Assembly (NCBI GenBank): GCA_947496185.1
Contig: CANMCD010000009.1
Location: forward strand, 24,115 to 88,114
DNA length: 64,000 nt
DNA from: an uncultured Tenacibaculum sp.
GTDB taxonomy: Bacteria > Bacteroidota > Bacteroidia > Flavobacteriales > Flavobacteriaceae
Direction: 5' to 3'
Part shown: one piece after another, positions 1 to 9,114 of the stretch
Numbering within the stretch: position 1 is the stretch's first letter
Layout: each line of letters starts with the position of its first letter
Made by a program: the position numbers and the translations under genes
The notes under the pieces: model-generated
What the model was told of the DNA's origin: nothing
Database searches by the model: none
What the model saw: the letters and a program-made list of their open reading frames with translations, nothing else

Positions 1-274
1 TATGTTCTTGACAAACAATCAATCAATTCAAGAAGTGCTTTTCTTCCCGCAAATGAAACCTGAGCGTCGCGTTGCTCCAGACGTTATATTAAATGACGAC
101 GAAAAAATGATTCTCAATATCTTGAAAAAAGAGAACAAAATACCTTTACATGATTTAAAATCTCAATCAGGTTTATCTAACAAAAAATGGGATAAATCTA
201 TTAAATCATTAAGTAAAAATAACCTGACAAAAGTCACTAAAACAGAAAGTGATTTAATAGTGGAACTTATTTAA
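1..274 (+). CDS. lysS: Lysyl-tRNA synthetase, C-terminal end (5' truncated by the window)
   Basis: Only the last roughly 90 codons are present; the frame is open to the left edge. The stretch TNNQSIQEVLFFPQMKPE matches the end of the class II LysRS catalytic domain, which charges tRNA-Lys with lysine in the cytoplasm. It is followed by a tail of about 60 residues (including LKSQSGLSNKKWDKSIKSL) that looks like a small winged-helix or helical appendage. I recall similar tails in flavobacterial LysRS, but this is from memory. An internal ATG at position 2 is not the real start. A clear terminator follows. The assignment rests on this C-terminal segment only. Confidence 0.82.
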   Translation, partial: MFLTNNQSIQEVLFFPQMKPERRVAPDVILNDDEKMILNILKKENKIPLHDLKSQSGLSNKKWDKSIKSLSKNNLTKVTKTESDLIVELI

Positions 275-304
275 CATCCACTTACATTACTTATAAAATA
301 TCTT

Positions 305-343
305 AAAAAAAGAGACTATTCACTTGAGTATTCTCTTTTTTTT
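305..343 (+). terminator. Rho-independent terminator after lysS
   Basis: An A-rich left arm ending AAAAAGAGA pairs with TCTCTTTTT at 332-340 and runs into a run of eight T. It lies 30 bases after the lysS stop, on the same strand. Confidence 0.75.
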
Positions 344-420
344 GTGAAAATTTTAAATATTATTTTAAAACCACAAAACATATCTTATTTTAGTCTTCAT
401 CGTAAAACCAATATTTAAAA

Positions 421-1332
421 ATGACTATTATTCAAGAATTTAAAAACAATATTCGTTCCACTTTATCCTTTAGCTCTTCGGGGAGTTTAAAGCATCAATT
501 ACAACGACTACAAAGCAAACTCGACAATTATGAAAGTGGCGATGTTATCGATAAAATAGCTCCTAGAAGCAAAACTAAATTAGAAGAACTAAAAAGACGT
601 ATCAGAGAAAAAATCAACACTCTTACCATACAAGTTGAAAAGGCAAAAAGGGCAGAAAAAAAAGATATAGAAGCCAGAATAAAAGAACTTAAAGAAGCAC
701 TAGAGGAAATCAAAGTTATAGAACGTTCTCAAACCGAATACGAATTTAGGATCCATAACAAGCCTAAATTTTCCTATGAAGACACAACAGATAAGGGCAT
801 TGTGTATTATGATGGTACTTTAGGAAGCCTCTTGAATGAATTAAAACATGCATTTCAATTTGAAACTGGTAAAATTGATTTCATTAAAGTAAGTGGAGAG
901 CCAGAGAATTTACCGGGGTTGTTGTATGACATCGGAGATGAGGTTGAAACATACAAACGACAATATGCTTTCGATGGTGTTTTAAAGCTTAGGGTTGTAA
1001 TGACTGATGAAGAAATGTTACAGCAACTTAAAAGTGGAAAAATCAAAAATGGACTAGGATTAGGAACATTGGAAATTAAAAAAATGAAAAAAATTACTGC
1101 CAACATCATCGTTAAAGTAGAAGATTCTTTGGGTAGTGGTTCTTTATATAGTACTATATCCAAACGGAGTTTAGACATCAACTCTTCCCTTGGGAATATT
1201 AGAAAAGGAAACAAATTAAGACGCAATTTTATTTCTGGTTTAGGTATTGATAAACGAGACAAAAATGAATCCTATATTGATTTTGTAAAAGTATTTATAG
1301 AAGACAATCCTTTTATCTATGTCAAATATTAA
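421..1332 (+). CDS. Hypothetical protein with N-terminal coiled coil
   Basis: This 303-residue protein has no signal peptide, so it is probably cytoplasmic. Residues about 20-105 are strongly charged and heptad-like (LEELKRRIREKINTL, then IEARIKELKEALEEIKVI), indicating a coiled coil. The C-terminal two thirds looks globular and mixed alpha/beta. I do not recognise a family. Its last 14 bases overlap the start of the next gene in another frame, suggesting co-transcription with a secreted protein and translational coupling. Function unknown. Confidence 0.75.
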   Translation: MTIIQEFKNNIRSTLSFSSSGSLKHQLQRLQSKLDNYESGDVIDKIAPRSKTKLEELKRRIREKINTLTIQVEKAKRAEKKDIEARIKELKEALEEIKVIERSQTEYEFRIHNKPKFSYEDTTDKGIVYYDGTLGSLLNELKHAFQFETGKIDFIKVSGEPENLPGLLYDIGDEVETYKRQYAFDGVLKLRVVMTDEEMLQQLKSGKIKNGLGLGTLEIKKMKKITANIIVKVEDSLGSGSLYSTISKRSLDINSSLGNIRKGNKLRRNFISGLGIDKRDKNESYIDFVKVFIEDNPFIYVKY

Positions 1333-1924
1333 AAAAAACTCTTTTGTCTGTTTTTTATTCGTTTCTTTGGTGTCTTTTTGCCAACAAAACCACACTAACA
1401 AAACCTATGTAACCTACTCAAATAACTCGAGTCCTAAACACTCTTTAGTTGTTTCACAAGAAAAAGTATCTTTGATTATACCATCAAGAGGCTTATTCCC
1501 TGAAAAAAAAGTCGATTTTAGAAGTATTATAAAAAATGATACCGTTTATATTTTCGAAAGAGAAAAAATTATTCCTCAGAAAAAGGGTATAACACTAAAT
1601 AAAACTGAATTCGTTTCTAAGTTTACGAATACTCATTTTTATCAGAAATCAAAGGATATTATAATCCATATAGAAAATAACAGACCTTATTTCAATAAAA
1701 CTATTGTTGATAGTATTATTGGTAATGATGTTGTATATTCCATAAACGGAGATATTCTTATACCCAAAAAAGATTCTATTGCCTTATCAGTTGTATTAGA
1801 TAAAAAAAAGTTTAAATCAAAAAAATTAAAAACTCTAAAAGGTGAAGATGCTGTAAAATCTTATGGAATATTAGGATTAAATGGTGTTATAGAAATAACA
1901 GGTAAGTATAAAAAATGTAAGTAA
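1319..1924 (+). CDS. Secreted hypothetical protein with TonB-plug-like tail
   Basis: This 201-residue protein starts inside the 3' end of the previous gene. The N-terminus (KKNSFVCFLFVSLVSFCQQ) is a signal sequence, and the Cys could be lipidated. The last 25 residues (GEDAVKSYGILGLNGVIEITG) resemble the 'alpha helix - YG..G.NGV..I' segment found in TonB-receptor plug domains and at the C-terminus of some Bacteroidota BlaR1/M56-type envelope proteins. In that family the motif is thought to mediate contacts in the envelope; here that is inference. No enzymatic motif is seen. Confidence 0.7.
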   Translation: MSNIKKNSFVCFLFVSLVSFCQQNHTNKTYVTYSNNSSPKHSLVVSQEKVSLIIPSRGLFPEKKVDFRSIIKNDTVYIFEREKIIPQKKGITLNKTEFVSKFTNTHFYQKSKDIIIHIENNRPYFNKTIVDSIIGNDVVYSINGDILIPKKDSIALSVVLDKKKFKSKKLKTLKGEDAVKSYGILGLNGVIEITGKYKKCK

Positions 1925-2050
1925 ACTCGTTAGTTATGCATTAAAAATATATACAACTCTCCATCTACTAAGGATTTTTGGTCTAGATACAATAATTACA
2001 CATATAAGGTAAAACAGAAAGTAAACCTCCTGTTTTACCTTAGCAGTAAA

Positions 2051-2467
2051 TTATCGTTTAAGTCTAATTAAATCCCCATCCATATAGGCTCCTTGATCAA
2101 TAGACAGCTCTTCTCCTTTAATTTCGAGAATTCCATTAGATTTTCCATCGATTAAAAGAACATACTTATCAAGAACCTTAGTAATCTTATAAGTATAATT
2201 TTCTTTCTTCTTTACACCTAATCGGATATACATATCCTTCTCCTCTGTATCCTTTAATTTACTTTTAATAGTTAGGGATTTCTTTTTGTCATCAAAAACA
2301 AATTCAACAGCTCCTGCCTTGTAAGGTATTATCCCCATTAAACCTGCGGAGATCTCTTTTAAATACCAAGTACCTTTAACTTTTACGGGATCAACTTGTT
2401 GCTCATCTTCGGATTGGCAAAATGATAATAAAAAACACAATGGAATAAGCAATATTTGTTTTTTCAT
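2051..2467 (-). CDS. Lipocalin-like lipoprotein
   Basis: This 138-residue protein has a clean lipoprotein signal (KKQILLIPLCFLLSFC, lipobox LSFC), so it should be lipid-anchored in the envelope. After the anchor comes VKGTWYLKEI, the usual opening of Bacteroidota lipocalin-like domains ('G.W.L..i'), followed by alternating beta strands including FVFDDKKKSLTIK and YTYKITKVLDKYVLLIDG. These proteins form small beta barrels with unknown ligands. Transcribed alone on the minus strand, tail to tail with the preceding secreted gene. The fold call is moderate; the lipoprotein call is strong. Confidence 0.75.
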   Translation of the reverse strand: MKKQILLIPLCFLLSFCQSEDEQQVDPVKVKGTWYLKEISAGLMGIIPYKAGAVEFVFDDKKKSLTIKSKLKDTEEKDMYIRLGVKKKENYTYKITKVLDKYVLLIDGKSNGILEIKGEELSIDQGAYMDGDLIRLKR

Positions 2468-2551
2468 AATTTTATTGTTTTTAGCTGAGTAAAGCTAATA
2501 AAACCCCTGATAAAAATATCATAAATTATCGTTATTCTTTTAATCATATAC

Positions 2552-2713
2552 TGAACTCATCTTGATTTTTTGTTTTTAAACGAAAATGAGTTAAAATTTG
2601 ACCAGATGAAACATTTTTTGAAAGTCATAGCAGCGTTACGAATAAAAAAAGTAACAAAATATGGGCGAATTTCAGCTATTTTTTAGGGAATAGAAAAAGT
2701 CAAGATGAGTTCA
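2552..2713. repeat. MITE-like element with 14-bp terminal inverted repeats
   Basis: TGAACTCATCTTGA at 2552-2565 is repeated as its exact reverse complement at 2700-2713. The roughly 134 bases between the arms hold no gene and include a small internal inverted repeat (GTTAC / GTAAC). It sits alone in the 400-base gap between a lipoprotein gene and a cupin gene. The size and structure fit a miniature inverted-repeat element or a large hairpin. No target-site duplication was obvious and copy number cannot be judged here. Confidence 0.5.
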
Positions 2714-2866
2714 CTACTAACCTTCGAGCAGCAATAATCTGTATGCTACTTTCAATAACCGAATATTCATATATGCAAAAATTGCACGGAAAAAAACTTT
2801 TTTTGACAAAAAAAACGAAATATAAAAAATATTAGTCACTATATTTAAGAAAAAACAAACAAAACA

Positions 2867-3202
2867 ATGAATTCAATTAATATTTTAGAAAAACTGGATC
2901 TAGTAGACAGCTTATGGAATCCTGAGGTTATTGCTAAACCTAATGGGCAACAAGTTAAATTAGCTAAAATCAAAGGTGAATATATTTGGGACAACTGTAA
3001 AAATCAAGATACACTCTTTTACGTACTAAAAGGCACCATGTTCATGGAGTACAGAGACCGAAAAATAGAAGTAAACCCAGGAGAAATGATTGTTGTTCCA
3101 AAAGGAATGGAACACCGACCTGTAACCCAAGAAGAGGTATGGATATTGATGTTTGAACCTACTAATGTTAACGAACCTAAACGTATTATTGAATATCTTT
3201 AA
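2867..3202 (+). CDS. Cupin domain protein
   Basis: This 111-residue protein is a single cupin barrel. The second half carries the characteristic G-rich pattern (VLKGTMFMEYRDR, then VNPGEMIVVPKGMEHRP), in which the PKGMEHRP segment supplies a metal-ligand His in many cupins. The first motif lacks the usual HxH pair (DNCKNQDTLFYV), so metal binding may be altered. No signal peptide. Cupins of this size are often sugar or small-ligand binding or isomerase-like; no specific reaction can be assigned. Monocistronic by position. Confidence 0.8.
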   Translation: MNSINILEKLDLVDSLWNPEVIAKPNGQQVKLAKIKGEYIWDNCKNQDTLFYVLKGTMFMEYRDRKIEVNPGEMIVVPKGMEHRPVTQEEVWILMFEPTNVNEPKRIIEYL

Positions 3203-3423
3203 AAAAACAATTAGCAACATTGATATATCCAGTTGCTATTATTAAAAATTAAATCAACTTCCCCCCTCAAATAACCAGTTACAAGATAAAACTTGAAAAC
3301 AATAGAGTTGGTATTTTTTTAACCCAAAACCTAGGTATAACTTACTGAAAATCAATATTAACCATACATTAACATCTATTTACCTGAAAATCAATTAGTT
3401 TTACTACATAAATTTATTTTATT

Positions 3424-5421
3424 ATGAAAAAAACTATAATTATAATTGCCTTTTTAACAATTATAAGTAATGTTGTTATGGCACAAACCAAGAAAGACAG
3501 TTTACCTGGAGACACCTCATTACCTTCTTCTTTAAAAGAACTTAAAGAGCTGGCTTCTTTTGATAAAGGAAAATACAACTATAAAGTTGAGGATTACTTT
3601 GAAAAACCCAAACAAAGTTCCTTCCAATTTTCTCCTAATGGACTTTATTTGTCTTATAGAGAAAAAGATGAGAATGGGAAAAAGCATGTGTATATTAAAA
3701 ATACAACTACCAATAAAGTAACTAAGGTTCTAGAAGAAAAAGAAGAACTTATCAGAGGTTATTTTTGGGCAAATAATCAACGGTTAGTATACGTCAAAGA
3801 CAAAGGAGGTAATGAGAATTATCGCTTATTTGCAGTTGATTTAGACGGTAAAAATCAAACCGAATTAACCCCTTACGATAAAGTAAAAGTTCGTATCCTG
3901 AACTCTTTAAAAGATCAAAAAGATTTCATGATTATCAGTATGAATAAAGATAATCCACAAATATTTGAACCTTATAAAATCAATATTACCAACGGAAAAT
4001 TAGAAAAATTATTTGAAAATAAATCTACTCAAAACCCTATAACAGGGTATGATTTTGACAAAGAAGGAAATTTACGTGCTTATACTCAACAAGACAATGG
4101 TACTGACTACATTCTATACTACAAAAACCTCGAAACTAATGCTTTTGAAAAAATTATAAAAACCTCATGGAAAAAGAGTTTTAGCATTATCGCTTTTGAT
4201 TATCAATCTAACAATCCTAACCTAGCTTATGTCAAGACCAACATAGAAAGTAATACTAGTGAAATAGTACTATATGACTTCAAGCTAAAAAAGATTATCA
4301 AGAAAATATACAACAATCCAACATTTGATGTTGGTGGCTTATCTAGATCAAGAAAAAGAGGCTATGAAATCGACTATTTTTATCATACTGGAGAAAAATC
4401 AGTTGTTGTTCCTGTAAGTGATTCTTATAAAAAACTACACAACAAACTTACTCAAAAATTTGGTCATGAGAATTTCAGCATCACTGATGAAACAGATAAT
4501 GAAGATAAATTCTTAATTTATGTTTATAGTGATAAAATATACGGAATCTACTACCTATATGACACCCAAAAAGGTACTATCAAAGAACTGTTAAACCTAA
4601 TGCCTAATCTTAATCCAAAAGATATGGCAGAAATCAAACCTATAAAATTCACCTCAAGAGATGGATTGTTATTACATGGATACTTAACAATTCCTAAAGA
4701 GGCAAAAAACGGAAAAAAAGTACCCTTGATTATTAATCCACATGGCGGTCCTTATGGCCCTAGAGATTACTGGGGATTCAATCCTGAATCGCAATTATTT
4801 GCCAGTAGAGGCTATGCAACACTCCAAGTAAACTACAGAGGCTCTGGAGGCTACGGAAACAAGCTTTATTTAGCTGGCAGTAAACAAATCGGACGTAAAA
4901 TGTTGGACGATTTAGAAGATGGTGTAGCTTATGTCAAAACACTAAATCTAATTGACAATAATAAAATAGCCATTTATGGGGCTAGTTATGGCGGTTTAGC
5001 TACTTTAGGTAGCTTAGTAAAAACCCCTGATCTATACACTTGTGGTGTTGACTATGTGGGGGTTTCAAATTTATTTACATTCGTTAACTCTTTCCCAGCT
5101 TATTGGAAGCCCTATATGAAACAATTTTATGAGCAATGGTATGACATGGAAAACGAAGACGAAAAGAAAATAATGGAAGAAGTATCACCTGCCTTGCATG
5201 TAGATAAAATTACTAAGCCCATTTTTGTTATACAAGGAGCCAACGATCCAAGGGTAAATATTAACGAGTCTGATCAAATAGTTACCAATTTACGAAAAAG
5301 AGGCTTTGATGTCCCTTATATGGTAAAATATAACGAAGGACATGGTTTTAGCCATGAAGAGAACAGAATAGCACTGTATAAAGCTATGATGGGATTCTTT
5401 GCTAAGAATTTAAAAAATTAG
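3424..5421 (+). CDS. Secreted S9-family (prolyl oligopeptidase-type) serine peptidase, copy 1
   Basis: This 665-residue protein has a signal peptide (KKTIIIIAFLTIISNVVMAQ), so it acts in the periplasm or outside. Residues about 60-390 form a beta-propeller-like domain with WD40-like strands (FQFSPNGLYLSYREKD). Residues about 400-660 are an alpha/beta hydrolase with IIIPH-like oxyanion segment NPHGGPYGPRD, nucleophile YGASYGGLA, acid GANDPRV and His NEGHGF, the order expected for the S9 family (acylaminoacyl-peptidase/DPP-IV-like). It would cleave short peptides. The next gene is a close tandem paralogue with a matching terminator, showing a recent duplication. Confidence 0.92.
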   Translation: MKKTIIIIAFLTIISNVVMAQTKKDSLPGDTSLPSSLKELKELASFDKGKYNYKVEDYFEKPKQSSFQFSPNGLYLSYREKDENGKKHVYIKNTTTNKVTKVLEEKEELIRGYFWANNQRLVYVKDKGGNENYRLFAVDLDGKNQTELTPYDKVKVRILNSLKDQKDFMIISMNKDNPQIFEPYKINITNGKLEKLFENKSTQNPITGYDFDKEGNLRAYTQQDNGTDYILYYKNLETNAFEKIIKTSWKKSFSIIAFDYQSNNPNLAYVKTNIESNTSEIVLYDFKLKKIIKKIYNNPTFDVGGLSRSRKRGYEIDYFYHTGEKSVVVPVSDSYKKLHNKLTQKFGHENFSITDETDNEDKFLIYVYSDKIYGIYYLYDTQKGTIKELLNLMPNLNPKDMAEIKPIKFTSRDGLLLHGYLTIPKEAKNGKKVPLIINPHGGPYGPRDYWGFNPESQLFASRGYATLQVNYRGSGGYGNKLYLAGSKQIGRKMLDDLEDGVAYVKTLNLIDNNKIAIYGASYGGLATLGSLVKTPDLYTCGVDYVGVSNLFTFVNSFPAYWKPYMKQFYEQWYDMENEDEKKIMEEVSPALHVDKITKPIFVIQGANDPRVNINESDQIVTNLRKRGFDVPYMVKYNEGHGFSHEENRIALYKAMMGFFAKNLKN

Positions 5422-5477
5422 ACAACCATTTTGTAACATCCTAAAATCAGTTACAGTTTTAATTAGGATTAAAATTA

Positions 5478-5507
5478 TAAAAAGCTGCCTTTTTGGTAGC
5501 TTTTTTT
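5478..5507 (+). terminator. Terminator after S9 peptidase copy 1
   Basis: AAAAGCTGCC and GGTAGCTTTT form a stem (one G-U pair) around TTTTT and end in seven T. Nearly identical to the one after copy 2. Confidence 0.8.
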
Positions 5508-5638
5508 ATAATTTTTAGTCAACCCGAATTATATATTCGATTTTAATCAATACTTAGTAAAAAAAACAATTAACCTACTATTAACAAGTAATAGGCAAAA
5601 AAAAACTAATATTGATTTTAACTATAACTTAGAAAAAC

Positions 5639-7630
5639 ATGAAGAAAAATTCATTACTTCTCACATTATTTTGTGCTGTTATTTATACTGCGATAGCACA
5701 AAAAAAAACGGGTAAATTACCGGGAGACACTTCACTACCCACTACTAATGAAGAATTAAAAAAATTAGCATCTTTTGATAAAGAGCAATACAAATACAAT
5801 GTTGAGGACTATTTTAAAAAACCAAAACAAAGTGCTTTTCAGTTTTCTCCAGACGGAATTTACCTATCCTATAGAGAAAAAGATAAAAACGGAAAAAATC
5901 ATGTATATATTAAAAATACAACTACCAATAAAGTAACTAAAGCCTTAGAAGAAAAAGAAGAGCTTATCAGAGGTTATTTTTGGGCAAATAATCAACGGTT
6001 AGTATACATTAAAGACAAAGGAGGTAATGAAAATTATCAATTATTTGCAGTTGATCTGGACGGTAATAACCACATAGAACTAACACCTTTCAAAGGAGTA
6101 AAGGCACGTATTCTAAATCCTTTAAAGGATCAAAAAGACTTTATGATTGTCAATATAAACAAAGATAATCCACAAATATTTGAACCTTATAAAATCAACA
6201 TTACCAACGGAAAATTAGAAAAGCTATTTAAAAATAAATCTACTCAAAACCCAATTATAGGGTATAGTTTTGATAAAGACGGTAACTTAAGAGCCTATAC
6301 ACAACAAGAAAATGGAGTGAACAATATTCTTTATTACAAAATAAATGACACCTTCCAAAAAGTGATCAAAACGTCATGGAAGCATAACTTTTATATCATA
6401 GCGTTTGATTATACGTCAAAAAACAAAGATTTAGCCTATGTTAAAACAAACTTGGAGAGCAATACTGATGAAATTGTACTATATGACTTCAAATTAAAAA
6501 AAATTGTCAAGAAAGTATACAACAACGAAACATTTGATGTTGGAGGTTTATCTCAATCAAGAAAAAGAGGCTATGAAATAGATTTCTTCTACCATTCTGC
6601 AGAAAAACCTGTAGTAGTTCCTGTAAGTGAGTTTTATAAAAACTTACACGCAAGACTAACTAAAGAGTTTACTCATGAAAACTTTCGTATTGTCAACAGA
6701 ACAGACAATGAAGATAAGTTTTTGATCTATGTGTCAAGTGATAAAATTTATGGTATTTACTATTTATATGACACAAAAAAAGGCACTATAAAAAAACTAT
6801 TAAATACCATGCCTAATCTGAACCCTGAAGATATGGTTGAAATGAGACCTATCAAGTTTACTTCAAGAGACGGATTGACAATTCATGGTTATTTAACCGT
6901 ACCTAAGCAAGTTAAACAAAAAAAGAAAGTTCCTTTAATTGTATATCCACACGGTGGGCCTTACGGACCAAGAGATCGATGGAGGTTCAGTCCAACGTCA
7001 CAATTATTTGCTAGTCGTGGCTATGCTACGTTACAAATAAACTTTAGAGGGTCTGGAGGGTATGGTAAAAAACATCGTGAAGCCGGGTACAAGCAAGTTG
7101 GAAGAAAAATGTTAGACGATTTGGAAGATGGGGTAGCCTATGTAAAAAGCTTAGGCTTTATTAAGGAAAATAAAATAGCTATTTATGGAATAAGCTATGG
7201 AGGATTGGCAACCCTTGGAGGATTGATAAAAACTCCAGACTTATATACTTGTGGTGTTGATTATGTTGGTGTAAGTAACCTTCTTACTATATTTAAATTA
7301 ATGCCTGCATATTGGGAGCCTTATAGAAAAATGATTTATGAACAATGGTATGACGTAGAAAATGCAGCAGAGAAAAAAATAATGGAAGAAGTGTCACCTG
7401 CTCTAAATGCTGATAAAATTACCAAGCCTGTTTTTGTTATTCAAGGAGCTAACGACCCAAGGGTTAACATCAATGAATCTGACCAAATAGTTACCAACCT
7501 ACGTAAAAAAGGATTTGATGTTCCTTATATGGTAAAGTATAACGAAGGACATGGTTTCCATCATGAAGACAACATGATAGACGCTTATAAAACCATGATG
7601 GGATTCTTTGCTAAAAATCTAAAAAATTAG
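5639..7630 (+). CDS. Secreted S9-family serine peptidase, copy 2
   Basis: This 663-residue tandem paralogue of the preceding gene has the same architecture: a signal peptide ending in IAQ, a beta-propeller-like region, then the hydrolase domain with YPHGGPYGPRD, nucleophile YGISYGGLA, acid GANDPRV and His NEGHGF. All catalytic residues are retained, so both copies are probably active. Long DNA stretches are identical between the copies (for example around the KNTTTNKVTK coding region), while others differ, consistent with duplication plus partial gene conversion. The two may differ in substrate or expression. Confidence 0.92.
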   Translation: MKKNSLLLTLFCAVIYTAIAQKKTGKLPGDTSLPTTNEELKKLASFDKEQYKYNVEDYFKKPKQSAFQFSPDGIYLSYREKDKNGKNHVYIKNTTTNKVTKALEEKEELIRGYFWANNQRLVYIKDKGGNENYQLFAVDLDGNNHIELTPFKGVKARILNPLKDQKDFMIVNINKDNPQIFEPYKINITNGKLEKLFKNKSTQNPIIGYSFDKDGNLRAYTQQENGVNNILYYKINDTFQKVIKTSWKHNFYIIAFDYTSKNKDLAYVKTNLESNTDEIVLYDFKLKKIVKKVYNNETFDVGGLSQSRKRGYEIDFFYHSAEKPVVVPVSEFYKNLHARLTKEFTHENFRIVNRTDNEDKFLIYVSSDKIYGIYYLYDTKKGTIKKLLNTMPNLNPEDMVEMRPIKFTSRDGLTIHGYLTVPKQVKQKKKVPLIVYPHGGPYGPRDRWRFSPTSQLFASRGYATLQINFRGSGGYGKKHREAGYKQVGRKMLDDLEDGVAYVKSLGFIKENKIAIYGISYGGLATLGGLIKTPDLYTCGVDYVGVSNLLTIFKLMPAYWEPYRKMIYEQWYDVENAAEKKIMEEVSPALNADKITKPVFVIQGANDPRVNINESDQIVTNLRKKGFDVPYMVKYNEGHGFHHEDNMIDAYKTMMGFFAKNLKN

Positions 7631-7650
7631 ATAAGCATTTATCCTATTAT

Positions 7651-7679
7651 AAAAAGCTGCCTTTTTGGTGGCTTTTTTT
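7651..7679 (+). terminator. Terminator after S9 peptidase copy 2
   Basis: AAAAGCTGCC / GGTGGCTTTT stem around TTTTT, followed by a T run. It matches the copy 1 terminator, so the duplicated unit included the terminator. Confidence 0.8.
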
Positions 7680-7739
7680 CTTTGACATCCTATCAAAAAT
7701 AATCTTGGTCAAAAAAAAACTATTTAATAGCTTTGATTA

Positions 7740-8807
7740 ATGGTTTATTTAGGTTCAGCTGCCACTAAATTTAAGAAAAACAAAACTGGGCTTGTTAGTT
7801 TAGGTTATATAGTATTTTGTGGATTTATCGCTATCTTTTGTTATTTATTTGCTCCTGATCACAGCAGCAATGCTAATCAGATGCATATTGAAATTCATTC
7901 TAAACCTCCTGGGTTTACCACTAAAATCCTACATATCCCTTCACAAAAAACTATCGAACAAAGTTGGTTATCAAAAATCTTTTATGGAGAAAAAAATAGT
8001 GCTACAGAAATTCCTATTACCTCATATTCTTTAACTGAAAAACAGCTAGAATACACGCAATTCTCAAATCACCAAACAAAACAAATTCCTATTACAGCTT
8101 TTGAAGAAACTCCGACAAGTTATATAGAAGACAAAACTTTTTGGTTTGGCACCGATAAATATGGTCGTGACCTTCTCAGTCGACTTTTAATAGGCACTAG
8201 AATTTCATTTTTTATCGGATTTGTAGCCGTTTTTATTTCGCTAATCATTGGAATACCTTTAGGAGCTATTGCAGGCTATTTTGGAGGGAAAATTGATACT
8301 TTTATCATGTGGATTATCAATATTACTTGGTCTATTCCAACACTTTTACTTGTAATTGCCATCACATTAGCCTTAGGAAAAGGTTTTTGGCAAGTTTTTA
8401 TTGCAGTCGGCCTTACTATGTGGGTTGAAGTTGCTAGGGTTGTCAGAGGACAGGTAATCACTACCAAAGAACAACAATATGTCGAAGCAGCCAAAGCTTT
8501 GGGTTTTTCTGATTTTCGAATTTTATTTAAACATATACTTCCCAATATTATCACTCCAATCATTGTTATATCAGCCGCTAACTTTGCTGCTGCTATTCTC
8601 ATAGAAAGTGGTCTTAGCTTTCTTGGTATTGGCGCACAACCTCCGACGCCTTCTTGGGGAGCAATTATTAAAAACCATTATAATTATATCATCCTAGGAA
8701 AACCATATTTAGCCTTACTTCCCGGCCTAGCTATTATGAGTTTAGTAATGGCATTCATGTTATTAGGGAATGCTATTAGAGACACCTTAGATGTAAAAAC
8801 AACATAA
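7740..8807 (+). CDS. ABC peptide/nickel transporter permease, DppC/OppC family
   Basis: This 355-residue inner-membrane permease has an N-terminal membrane helix (residues about 17-37), a periplasmic insert of about 90 residues, the family signature FGTDKYGRDLLSRLLIGTR, five further membrane segments, and the EAA loop (EAAKALGFSDFRILFKHILPN) that docks on the ATPase. The family imports oligopeptides or nickel together with a DppB-type permease, two ATPases and a binding protein. None of those partners is next to it here; in Bacteroidota such lone permeases occur, with the partners elsewhere. Substrate unknown. Confidence 0.88.
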   Translation: MVYLGSAATKFKKNKTGLVSLGYIVFCGFIAIFCYLFAPDHSSNANQMHIEIHSKPPGFTTKILHIPSQKTIEQSWLSKIFYGEKNSATEIPITSYSLTEKQLEYTQFSNHQTKQIPITAFEETPTSYIEDKTFWFGTDKYGRDLLSRLLIGTRISFFIGFVAVFISLIIGIPLGAIAGYFGGKIDTFIMWIINITWSIPTLLLVIAITLALGKGFWQVFIAVGLTMWVEVARVVRGQVITTKEQQYVEAAKALGFSDFRILFKHILPNIITPIIVISAANFAAAILIESGLSFLGIGAQPPTPSWGAIIKNHYNYIILGKPYLALLPGLAIMSLVMAFMLLGNAIRDTLDVKTT

Positions 8808-8857
8808 AAAAAACACCTTTTATTTTTGTCAAGGGGAACAAAAAAGGTGTTTTTTTA
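8806..8857 (+). terminator. Terminator after the DppC-like permease
   Basis: AAAAAACACCTTTT (8807-8820) pairs with AAAAGGTGTTTTTT (8841-8854) around a 20-base loop, overlapping the stop codon. The A and T tracts on both sides would allow it to work in either direction. Confidence 0.7.
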
Positions 8858-9114
8858 AAGGGAAAAAACAATATAATAATTAAGGGATTCGACTGCAATT
8901 TAAACATACATCTCAATTTATTCAGACCTAAATCGTTAAACAGCAGTTTTTTATCGGTAAAACGCATCCTATAAAAGATGATCAAAACACTTCGATATTT
9001 TTTTCGAAATAACTCAGAACAAAAACAATCCCTAAAATATTCTTAATATCCTTTTTGTACTGTTTAATCAACAATAAATTAACTAAATTTACTTCCGAAA
9101 CTTAATTAATTACT

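Noticed and set aside
855..1262. Minus-strand open frame of 135 codons inside the hypothetical coiled-coil protein gene
   Set aside because: It lies fully antisense to a frame with a better protein composition and has no recognisable features.
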